From the NCBI GenBank assembly GCA_946405565.1, contig CAMJHU010000032.1:1-9819 (forward strand): a stretch of 9,819 nucleotides of DNA, read 5' to 3'. Made by a program: the position numbers and the translations under genes. The notes under the pieces are model-generated. The model saw only the letters and a program-made list of their open reading frames with translations. It did no database searches and was not told the DNA's origin. The DNA comes from an uncultured Clostridia bacterium (GTDB lineage Bacteria > Bacillota > Clostridia > Oscillospirales > Acutalibacteraceae). Positions within the stretch are counted from its first letter, which is position 1, and every line of letters begins with the position of its first letter. This document shows positions 1 through 5,529 of this stretch, piece by piece.

Positions 1-73
1 CATATGTTTCTCGAAAATGCAACCCCTTACAGGCAAAAAATCTGACAAAAATCTCAGAGTAGAGAAAAACCGC

Positions 74-102
74 TTGACAATACCAAATCAGTATGATATA
101 TT
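74..102 (+). promoter_or_regulatory. Predicted sigma-A promoter of the small membrane protein gene
   Basis: The -35 box TTGACA is at 74-79 and the -10 box TATATT at 97-102, separated by 17 bp. The -35 is perfect and the -10 has one mismatch. Transcription would start near 109, leaving a leader of about 120 nt before the ATG at 229. Nothing supportable as a gene is visible in positions 1-73; that stretch is AT-rich. Confidence 0.75.
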
Positions 103-228
103 ATACATATAAGTAACAGAAACGCGAATTTAATTAAGATTTTAGTCTTGAAAAAAATAAATCGCGATTATTGCGAAAAATATTCACACATTTAATCTCA
201 AATTGTAGAACGAAAGGTGGCTGTCAAC

Positions 229-630
229 ATGACACAGACAGGTTATCATCGACAGACAACAGCAGAGCGGAGAACCGTCAGGGAAAACCATGTCGTCAGA
301 GGAGGCGCGGAACCGGCAGGACGGCGCGGGTATAAAGGGTATAAAAAACGTTCGGAAGCCGAACTGTATTTTCGCGTGGGATTTGTCACGGTTCATGCCG
401 TCAAATTGATGGTGCTGACACTGGCGGGGCTGATCTGTCTCAAATGGTTTGGACTGGTGATGGAAGTCATGAGTGATCATATCAGCGTAGGCGCTGGGGT
501 TGCGGCGATTTTTGCGGCGGCGGCGTTCTTTATTTATTGCGATATCCGCGGTGCCAGTGACAGGCGTGAGCCGGAGCGCGCTCCTTTGCGAAAATCCGGA
601 ACAAGAGAAAGACGGCGGCTCTCGGCGTAG
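229..630 (+). CDS. Small basic two-TM membrane protein, function unknown
   Basis: This is a 133-residue protein that I do not recognise. Residues 1-46 are hydrophilic and rich in Arg, Lys, Glu and Gln. Two hydrophobic segments follow at about 50-78 and 85-104, then an Arg-rich tail (about 105-133). The likely topology is a membrane hairpin with both ends in the cytoplasm (positive-inside rule). There is no signal peptide or recognisable catalytic motif. The frame is open from a GTG at 217, but AAAGGTGG (213-220) sits 8 nt before the ATG at 229, so that ATG is chosen. The gene has its own strong promoter upstream and a good terminator downstream, which makes it a monocistronic unit and supports its being real despite the lack of a known family. 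It converges on the amylase gene. A role in the cell envelope would be a guess. Confidence 0.7.
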   Translation: MTQTGYHRQTTAERRTVRENHVVRGGAEPAGRRGYKGYKKRSEAELYFRVGFVTVHAVKLMVLTLAGLICLKWFGLVMEVMSDHISVGAGVAAIFAAAAFFIYCDIRGASDRREPERAPLRKSGTRERRRLSA

Positions 631-656
631 GTAATCATGATCCTCCAGCAGCAAAG

Positions 657-709
657 AAAAACCCTGTCGGACGGTATCCGCAAGGATACGCGGTTTGACA
701 GGGTTTTTT
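657..709. terminator. Bidirectional intrinsic terminator
   Basis: A 12-bp stem pairs 657-668 with 697-708, with core CCCTGTC/GACAGGG. Inside it is a second stem, GTATCC (674-679) with GGATAC (684-689), closed by a GCAA tetraloop of the GNRA type. A T-run (704-709) follows on the plus strand, and the A-rich 5' flank gives a U-tract on the minus strand. It can therefore end both the small membrane protein gene and the convergent amylase gene, whose stop codon is at 744. Confidence 0.85.
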
Positions 710-743
710 GATGATGATTTTGCAAGCGGGGATATGGCGACGG

Positions 744-2633
744 TTATGCCGCGTCGGAAGGTGTCACCAGATCAGTGGGTGTTACCAGATCGGTGGGAGT
801 TACATATGGCGGCAGCGTCGTGGTGATGAAGGTGGAATTGGCTTTCTCATGGCTTCTGAGAATCACAGTGGATTTGGGTGGCAATGTGATTTCGCCGTTG
901 ACATATACCAAAGGCGAAGCACCAGCCTTCACTTCGGGAACCTCATATTCATAATCCTTGATATAGGCTCTGTGGGCTTCCTCTTCCACATAGTCATCGG
1001 CGATCACAAAGCCGGACACTTCGCTGAACGTCTCATAGCCTGCCTCCCGCAGATTGACGTGCTTGACAGTGGGCGTCAGATTGTGGAGAACCATCACGGC
1101 GGCGTTCTCATACGCGCAGGTGTAGGCAGCCACGTTGTAATTGCCGACGTCACAGGCGGAAACGACCTGCGCCCGCTGAATTTCGGGATTGTATTTCTTG
1201 ATGTTCAGCAGCCGTTTGTAATGTCGCAGCAGCGAATCGGACTGCGCAAGCTGCTCATATACGCCAAAGTAGGGACTGCCGGCGCGTCCGCCGTCCTTGG
1301 GCGGGATGATATCGTTGCCGTTTTCATCGGCGGACCACATGATGGGCAGACGCTTTTCGCTGTCGTTTTTCCATCCCTCGGACATACCGATTTCCTCGCC
1401 GTAATAGATGAAGCAGTTGCCGGGGAGCATCTGATAGAGGCTGGCAGCCAGCTTGCGGTCAGAGGACGCCTTGAGATAAGTCGCGGCGCGGGCGGTATCG
1501 TGATTGGAGAGGAAGGGTGCGTCAATGGCATTCAGATTCGCGTTGCGCATATCGGTAAACACGGTTTCAAGGCGTCCCGACAGTTTGCCGCCGCGCTTAT
1601 TTTTGGTAAGGTTGTTGAGCAATCCGGCATAAGGTCCCGAGAAGGAGCAGTCAAAATTGAAAATGCTGTCAATGCCGCTCTTGTAATACTGGGTAATGGT
1701 CCATGTGTCCGACCAGACCTCGCCGACCAGATAGAAGTCGGGATTTACGGACTTGCAGTAATCCACGACGGTCTGGAGGAAAGAGATGCTCTTTTCCATA
1801 CTCCAGGTGTAATACGAGGTGCAGGCGTCGAGACGGTAGCCGTCCACGCCCTTGTCAATCCAGAATTTCATGATATCCTTCAGTTCCCGGATGACGTCGG
1901 GATTATCGAGGTTGAGGTCGGGCATACCGCTCCAGAAACGGCTTTCATAATACCAACCGTCTTCATTGCCGGGGACCGGGGTAAAGCCCTCGGTCTGGGT
2001 GGTAATATCCACCGGTTCCACGGTTTCGCCGTTCTTTTTGGCTTCGGCGATTCGTTCCGCCTCTTCTTCCTGCTGTGCGATGATGTCCTCTTCGGTCATA
2101 CCGAAATACCACGGTTCCTTCGTGAAATTGTAGTAGTTGAGATAGGGGCTGTCCTTCCCGCTGTTGAGTGCCTCGACCGCCTGCGTGAACCACGGATGCT
2201 CACTCGACGTGTGGTTGACCACCATATCGAGAATGACGCGGATACGTCTCTGATGGAATTCTTTGAGCATCTGATCAAAATCATCCATGGTGCCGTAGGT
2301 GGGGTCGATGGTATAGTAATCGGTGACGTCATACTTGTGTTCGGAGGGGGAGGTGAAGATCGGCATGAGCCACACGGCGTCGATGCCGAGCGACATGGTG
2401 TCGTCCTCGCCGGGTCTGGCGTGGAGATAATCCATTTTGGAAATCAGCCCCTGGATATCGCCGATGCCGTCGCCGTTGGAATCGCTGTAAGAGCGGACGT
2501 AAATTTCGTAGAACATACGGAAATTATCATCGAAAGTCTGGGGACCGGGTTCCGGTGATTTGGACGCACAGGAGACAAACAATGCGGCGAAAATACTGAG
2601 TGCCACGATAGCGGATAGAAAACGTTTACCCAT
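744..2633 (-). CDS. GH13 alpha-amylase family lipoprotein
   Basis: This 629-residue protein is a predicted extracellular glycoside hydrolase acting on alpha-glucans such as starch or maltodextrin. It begins with a lipoprotein signal peptide: MGKR, a hydrophobic core at 5-20 and Cys22 as the lipidation site (context FVSC, with an unusual Phe at -3). The (beta/alpha)8 barrel carries the GH13 regions: DMVVNH at 136-141, GYRLDA at 265-270 with nucleophile Asp269, GEVW at 304-307 with acid/base Glu305, and LSNHDTAR at 375-382 with Asp379. SDSNGDGIGD (50-59) resembles the calcium-loop region of alpha-glucosidase and amylase relatives. A charged Glu/Ala/Lys-rich stretch (189-203) sits in the B-domain insertion. 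The C-terminus ends in three VTPTDL-like repeats. The frame is open to 2678, but that codon lies upstream of the predicted transcription start; the ATG at 2633 has GAGGT 8 nt upstream and starts the signal peptide. Substrate specificity and GH13 subfamily cannot be fixed by eye. Confidence 0.93.
   Translation of the reverse strand: MGKRFLSAIVALSIFAALFVSCASKSPEPGPQTFDDNFRMFYEIYVRSYSDSNGDGIGDIQGLISKMDYLHARPGEDDTMSLGIDAVWLMPIFTSPSEHKYDVTDYYTIDPTYGTMDDFDQMLKEFHQRRIRVILDMVVNHTSSEHPWFTQAVEALNSGKDSPYLNYYNFTKEPWYFGMTEEDIIAQQEEEAERIAEAKKNGETVEPVDITTQTEGFTPVPGNEDGWYYESRFWSGMPDLNLDNPDVIRELKDIMKFWIDKGVDGYRLDACTSYYTWSMEKSISFLQTVVDYCKSVNPDFYLVGEVWSDTWTITQYYKSGIDSIFNFDCSFSGPYAGLLNNLTKNKRGGKLSGRLETVFTDMRNANLNAIDAPFLSNHDTARAATYLKASSDRKLAASLYQMLPGNCFIYYGEEIGMSEGWKNDSEKRLPIMWSADENGNDIIPPKDGGRAGSPYFGVYEQLAQSDSLLRHYKRLLNIKKYNPEIQRAQVVSACDVGNYNVAAYTCAYENAAVMVLHNLTPTVKHVNLREAGYETFSEVSGFVIADDYVEEEAHRAYIKDYEYEVPEVKAGASPLVYVNGEITLPPKSTVILRSHEKANSTFITTTLPPYVTPTDLVTPTDLVTPSDAA
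750..803 (-). repeat. Three 18-bp tandem units coding VTPTDL, VTPTDL, VTPSDA
   Basis: Tandem 18-bp units at 786-803, 768-785 and 750-767 encode the last residues of the amylase. The first two give identical peptides with a few silent differences; the third has diverged. The Thr/Pro/Asp-rich tail lies after the catalytic and C domains and resembles a flexible linker, although nothing follows it. Confidence 0.8.
2617..2630 (-). promoter_or_regulatory. Candidate cre (CcpA) site overlapping codons 2-6 of the amylase gene
   Basis: Read on the minus strand the site is GGTAAACGTTTTCT. It matches the Gram-positive cre consensus TGWAARCGYTWNCW at 13 of 14 positions; only the first base differs. The centre, AAACGTTT, is a perfect palindrome. 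It lies about 43-56 nt downstream of the predicted start point, where CcpA typically blocks elongation, and amylase genes are classic CcpA targets. The match is seen; binding is inferred, and the codons for Lys-Arg-Phe could create it by chance. Confidence 0.45.
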
Positions 2634-2641
2634 ATTGTCAT

Positions 2642-2646
2642 ACCTC
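2642..2646 (-). promoter_or_regulatory. Ribosome-binding site that fixes the amylase start
   Basis: GAGGT on the minus strand lies 8 nt before the ATG at 2633. No comparable site precedes the longer in-frame start at 2678, which falls upstream of the predicted transcription start. Confidence 0.75.
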
Positions 2647-2679
2647 GCAGTTTTGGAATATTCATGGATACTTAACATA

Positions 2680-2708
2680 ATTATACAATTTTCAGGCTAG
2701 AATGTCAA
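2680..2708 (-). promoter_or_regulatory. Perfect consensus sigma-A promoter of the amylase gene
   Basis: On the minus strand, TTGACA (2708-2703) and TATAAT (2685-2680) are separated by exactly 17 bp. Transcription would start near 2673, giving a leader of about 40 nt. A 6-1-6 palindrome directly abuts the -35 box on its upstream side (2709-2721). A promoter this strong on a catabolic gene suggests control by repression. Confidence 0.88.
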
Positions 2709-2721
2709 TGAAAAGTTTTCA
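2709..2721. promoter_or_regulatory. 6-1-6 palindrome abutting the amylase -35 box
   Basis: TGAAAAGTTTTCA is a perfect inverted repeat around a central G, immediately upstream of the amylase -35 and within the divergent intergenic region shared with the dehydrogenase gene. It could be an operator or simply an A/T-rich UP-like element. No regulator can be assigned. Confidence 0.35.
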
Positions 2722-2759
2722 GTTTACACAATGAAATCCGCACAACGGAAAGAAGGTAC

Positions 2760-3581
2760 ATGGCTATGGCATCCAACCGGCATTTTCGGCTGTATGGGAA
2801 AAACGTGATTGTGACGGGCGCGACGGGAGGTTTGGGCAGCGCGCTGGTGCGGCGTTTGATTTTGTATTACGGCTGCCGCGTGCTGGGTGTGGCGCGTCGT
2901 CAAACGGCGCTGGACGCGTTGACCCACGAACTGAGCGAAGCGTTCCGGGGGTTTGCGGCGGACGTTTCCCGGCGGGAAGATTGGGAAGCGCTGGCAGCCT
3001 TTGCGGGGGAGCAAGGCTTTGAAGCGGATGTTCTGATCAACAACGCGGGTATCCTGCCGCGGTTTGCGGCGTTCGGCGCCTATTCGTCCGAGGAAATCCG
3101 AAGCGCCATGCGGGTGAACGCGGCGTCGGTGCTGTATGGGACGGAGACGTTTCTGCCGCGTTTTCTGGCGAAGGAAGGGACGGCGATTGTCAATATCGCC
3201 AGCGCGGACGCGCTGTGTCCGCTGGCGGGAACGTCGGTGTATTCGGCGGGGAAGGCGGGTGTGATGGCATTTTCGGAAGTGCTGCGGGAAGAATACTGCG
3301 GAAGGGTATATATTCCGGCAGTCTGTCCGGGATTTATCCGCACGGGCATTATGCGGCATCAGACGCGGACCGTCAGTCCGCTGGTGGAGCGATTCAGCCT
3401 GTCGCCCGAATCGGCGGCGAAGCGCCTGCTGCGTCGGGTGAACGCGGGACGCAGCCGGATTGTGATCGGCATGGACGCGCATCTGATGTCGGGCGCCTAT
3501 CGCATCGCGCCGGTGCTGGCGCCGCGGCTGTTCCGCCGGGTGCTCAAAGCGTCGCGTCTCGAAATGTTTGCCGATATCTGA
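2760..3581 (+). CDS. Short-chain dehydrogenase/reductase (SDR)
   Basis: This 273-residue protein is a classical-type SDR, a soluble NAD(P)-dependent oxidoreductase. The Rossmann dinucleotide motif TGATGGLG is at 19-26. ARR at 45-47, after beta-2, favours NADP(H). NNAG is at 94-97. The catalytic tetrad Asn120, Ser148, Tyr161 and Lys165 (YSAGK) is complete. CPGFIRTG follows at about residue 180, the usual substrate-loop position. The basic C-terminal region has no clear transmembrane helix. The substrate is unknown. The start is ambiguous: GGAAAGAAGG lies 3 nt before the ATG at 2760 and 9 nt before the in-frame ATG at 2766, which may be the better one. The gene is divergent from the amylase; no clear own promoter or plus-strand terminator was found. 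The coding region is very rich in GCG and CGG codons. Confidence 0.9.
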   Translation: MAMASNRHFRLYGKNVIVTGATGGLGSALVRRLILYYGCRVLGVARRQTALDALTHELSEAFRGFAADVSRREDWEALAAFAGEQGFEADVLINNAGILPRFAAFGAYSSEEIRSAMRVNAASVLYGTETFLPRFLAKEGTAIVNIASADALCPLAGTSVYSAGKAGVMAFSEVLREEYCGRVYIPAVCPGFIRTGIMRHQTRTVSPLVERFSLSPESAAKRLLRRVNAGRSRIVIGMDAHLMSGAYRIAPVLAPRLFRRVLKASRLEMFADI

Positions 3582-3604
3582 GTGTTTGGTTTATTTTTTA
3601 ACGC

Positions 3605-3643
3605 AAAAAAACACCCTGTCTTCCGGTGAGGCGAAAGACAGGG
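3605..3643 (-). terminator. Intrinsic terminator of the four-cysteine protein gene
   Basis: The stem CCCTGTCTT (3614-3622) pairs with AAGACAGGG (3635-3643). Read on the minus strand the hairpin is followed by a run of seven T (3611-3605). The plus side lacks a T-run, so it serves the minus-strand gene rather than the dehydrogenase. Confidence 0.8.
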
Positions 3644-3673
3644 CAGAGGAGCGGAGAAAGCGGGAAATAATCA

Positions 3674-3934
3674 TTATTGCGGATGGGTTTCGTCGTATGC
3701 TTTCCGCACGGCGATAGCGAACTGGTCGGCGCAGGAGGTGGGACGTCTGCCGCAGGTATTGCCGCGGAGCTTTTCCTCGATCTGTGCCACGGTCATCCCG
3801 TCCACGAGCTTGGCGACAGCTTTGAGATTGCCGTTGCAGCCGTCGGTGAAGCGGACGTTGGTGATGACGTCGCCGTCAATGTCAAACTGAATCTTGGTCG
3901 AACAGACCATTCTGGGGGTAAAGGTGTATTCCAT
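3674..3934 (-). CDS. TSCPD-domain / TIGR03905-type four-cysteine protein
   Basis: This 86-residue protein contains four cysteines, at 11, 33, 61 and 68. The C-terminal PTSCADQ resembles the TSCPD motif found in some class II ribonucleotide reductase tails, and FTDGCNGNLKA (29-39) is a typical second motif. From memory this matches the small family TIGR03905, whose members have four conserved Cys; its function is unknown. The cysteines could bind a metal. The ATG at 3934 is chosen because GGAGG lies 8 nt before it and because the longer open frame (to 4162) would run through the promoter and into the divergent hydrolase gene. The gene is a single unit with its own promoter and terminator. Family assignment is good; biochemical role is unassigned. 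Confidence 0.85.
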   Translation of the reverse strand: MEYTFTPRMVCSTKIQFDIDGDVITNVRFTDGCNGNLKAVAKLVDGMTVAQIEEKLRGNTCGRRPTSCADQFAIAVRKAYDETHPQ

Positions 3935-3974
3935 GCTGAGTGCCTCCGTTAATAGAAAAAAGTGATTTTTATAT

Positions 3975-4003
3975 ATCATACCGTTCCTTGGCGGATTTGT
4001 CAA
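3975..4003 (-). promoter_or_regulatory. Predicted sigma-A promoter of the four-cysteine protein gene
   Basis: On the minus strand TTGACA (4003-3998) and TATGAT (3980-3975) are separated by 17 bp; only one base departs from consensus. The gene starts at 3934, giving a leader of about 35 nt. No comparable promoter for the divergent hydrolase gene was seen in this interval. Confidence 0.82.
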
Positions 4004-4050
4004 GACGGTTTCGGAATAAAACAAAGAAATCAAAAGGAGAGACGTCAACC

Positions 4051-4659
4051 ATGCCGGACGCGATTGTATACATTCACGGAAGGAGCGGTTCGCCGGAAGA
4101 AGCGGCGCATTACTGCGGTCTTTTCCCGGATTGCGCGGTGATCGGAATGGATTATACGGCACAGTTCCCGTGGGAAGCGGCGGAGGAATTTCCGCGCTGG
4201 TGGCAGGTCAACTGTCAGGGCTGTCACGCCGTCGCGGTGATTGCCAACAGTATCGGCGCATACTACGCCATGATGGGACTGTCGGAGCAGCCCATCGAAA
4301 AAGCCTTCTTTATCTCGCCGGTGGCGGATATGGAAAAGCTGATCACGGATGCCATGCGGCAGTCCGGCGTGACGGAAGCGGAACTCCGCGCCAAGCGGGA
4401 AATCACTGTCGTTACGGACGGACGGAGCGAAACTCTGTCGTGGGAGTATCTCTGCTATGTCCGGGAACACCCCGTCACATGGAACATTCCCACGCATATC
4501 CTATACGGCGGAAGAGATACACTGACTTCGCAGGAAACGATGTCCGCCTTTGCGGCGAAAATCGGCGCGACTCTGACCGTGATGGAGCAAGGGGAGCATT
4601 GGTTCCATACCGACGAACAGATGGCATTTCTGGATCACTGGATTACATCGCTGTTGTGA
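4051..4659 (+). CDS. Small serine alpha/beta-hydrolase
   Basis: This 202-residue single-domain cytoplasmic hydrolase has no signal peptide. Visible features are YIHGRSGS (7-14), with HG forming the expected oxyanion strand-loop, the nucleophile elbow ANSIGAY (65-71) with Ser67, YGGRD (152-156) with candidate acid Asp156, and GEHWFH (181-186) with candidate base His183 (or His186). The lid region is minimal. It would cleave an ester, thioester or similar bond; the substrate is unknown. AAGGAGA (4034-4040) precedes the ATG at 4051 by 10 nt. The frame is open further upstream to 3940, but that part overlaps the divergent gene's promoter and lacks a ribosome site. The gene lies about 100 bp before the ABC module and shows no obvious functional link to it. 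Confidence 0.87.
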   Translation: MPDAIVYIHGRSGSPEEAAHYCGLFPDCAVIGMDYTAQFPWEAAEEFPRWWQVNCQGCHAVAVIANSIGAYYAMMGLSEQPIEKAFFISPVADMEKLITDAMRQSGVTEAELRAKREITVVTDGRSETLSWEYLCYVREHPVTWNIPTHILYGGRDTLTSQETMSAFAAKIGATLTVMEQGEHWFHTDEQMAFLDHWITSLL

Positions 4660-4674
4660 GCAGCCTTACAAAAT

Positions 4675-4691
4675 TGTCACCCGACTGTCAC
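4675..4691 (+). promoter_or_regulatory. Direct repeat TGTCAC, 11-bp period, candidate response-regulator box
   Basis: TGTCAC occurs at 4675-4680 and again at 4686-4691, so the two copies sit one helical turn apart on the same face of DNA. They lie about 10 bp upstream of the predicted -35 of the transporter operon (near -58 and -47). OmpR/PhoB-family regulators bind such tandem half-sites, and one is encoded downstream in the same module. The repeat is seen; its use by that regulator is inferred. Confidence 0.5.
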
Positions 4692-4700
4692 GCGGTTCGA

Positions 4701-4729
4701 TGGAGAAAACCCGCTATTTCGGTTACAAT
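4701..4729 (+). promoter_or_regulatory. Predicted promoter of the Bce-like transporter operon
   Basis: The -10 box TACAAT (4724-4729) is one base from consensus. The best -35 at 17-bp spacing is TGGAGA (4701-4706), matching only 4 of 6 bases. A good -10 with a weak -35 and tandem half-sites just upstream is the layout expected for an activator-dependent promoter. The start would be near 4736. Confidence 0.55.
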
Positions 4730-4748
4730 GAAACCATCCAATGAAAAC

Positions 4749-4753
4749 GGAGG
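4749..4753 (+). promoter_or_regulatory. Ribosome-binding site that decides the ABC ATPase start
   Basis: GGAGG lies 11 nt before the ATG at 4765. The upstream in-frame ATG at 4741 would have to begin within a few bases of the predicted transcript start and has no ribosome site. Confidence 0.7.
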
Positions 4754-4764
4754 TTTTGAAAACG

Positions 4765-5529
4765 ATGGAAATACTGAAAGTCAGCGATCTGAAAAAGACC
4801 TACACGTCCCGCATGGGGGGCAGTCAGGTACAGGCGCTCAAGGGCGTGACCTTCTCGGTGGAAACAGGGGAATATGTGGCGATCATGGGCGAATCGGGTT
4901 CGGGCAAGACGACGCTGCTCAACATTCTGGCGGCACTGGACAAGCCGACCGGCGGAAGCGTGATGCTGGATGAAAAAAATCTGGCGGAAGTGAAAGACAG
5001 CGCGCTCGCGTCCTTCCGCCGGGAGAATCTCGGCTTTGTGTTTCAGGAATTCAACCTGCTCGACACTTTCTCGCTGCGGGACAATATCCTGCTGCCGCTG
5101 GTGCTGAGCGGCAAAAGCGTCGCCGAGATGAAGGAAAAACTAGCGCCCATTGCCGCGTCGCTGGGCATCGAAAAGATTCTCGACAAATATCCTTATGAAG
5201 TCTCCGGCGGACAGAAACAGCGTGCCGCCGCCGCCCGGGCGCTCATCACCCATCCCAAGATCATTCTCGCGGACGAGCCGACCGGCGCGCTGGATTCACA
5301 GTCTTCCTCCGACCTGCTTCGCGTGTTTGAACAGATGAACCGCGACGGACAGACCATTCTGATGGTGACACACTCCACCGATGCCGCATCCCATGCCAAC
5401 CGCGTGCTGTTTATCCGGGACGGCGTTGTCTTCCATCAGATTTACCGGGGCGACTGCACCAATGAACAGCTTTATCAGAAAATCTCGGATACGCTCACTA
5501 TGCTCAGAAAGGGCGGTGAGGTGAGATGA
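4765..5529 (+). CDS. BceA-like ABC transporter ATP-binding protein
   Basis: This 254-residue cytoplasmic ATPase drives the adjacent permease. Motifs in order: Walker A GESGSGKT (42-49), Q-loop Gln94 (FVFQEFNLLD), ABC signature VSGGQKQR (146-153), Walker B ILADE with Glu171, D-loop ALD (175-177) and switch His203 (VTHSTD). The FNLLDTFSLRDN segment and the overall length fit the MacB/LolD/BceA group that partners FtsX-type permeases. In Bce systems the ATPase and permease respond to antimicrobial peptides that target lipid II cycle intermediates. The stop codon overlaps the permease start as ATGA, indicating translational coupling. The ligand is unknown. Confidence 0.93.
   Translation: MEILKVSDLKKTYTSRMGGSQVQALKGVTFSVETGEYVAIMGESGSGKTTLLNILAALDKPTGGSVMLDEKNLAEVKDSALASFRRENLGFVFQEFNLLDTFSLRDNILLPLVLSGKSVAEMKEKLAPIAASLGIEKILDKYPYEVSGGQKQRAAAARALITHPKIILADEPTGALDSQSSSDLLRVFEQMNRDGQTILMVTHSTDAASHANRVLFIRDGVVFHQIYRGDCTNEQLYQKISDTLTMLRKGGEVR

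Noticed and set aside
184..654. 156-codon minus-strand frame opposite the small membrane protein gene
   Set aside because: Promoter, ribosome site and membrane-segment pattern all support the plus-strand frame; the minus translation shows no coherent features.
708..2558. 616-codon open frame on the plus strand opposite the amylase gene
   Set aside because: It lies antisense to a clear GH13 enzyme with all catalytic motifs, has no ribosome site or recognisable domains, and starts in the terminator. It is a shadow of codon bias.
2724..3482. 252-codon minus-strand open frame opposite the dehydrogenase gene
   Set aside because: The translation is rich in Arg, Gln and His with no domain, typical of an antisense shadow of a GCG-rich gene.
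3582..3604. Plus-strand terminator after the dehydrogenase gene
   Set aside because: There is a T-rich stretch but no stem before it. The nearby hairpin has its T-run only in the minus direction.
3985..4050. Plus-strand promoter for the hydrolase gene
   Set aside because: TTGTCA near 3997 has no acceptable -10 box at 16-18 bp spacing, so no promoter is claimed.
4131..4973. 280-codon plus-strand frame spanning the hydrolase and ABC ATPase genes
   Set aside because: It is out of frame with two well-supported genes, crosses the operon promoter, and its translation is low-complexity Gly/Arg-rich.
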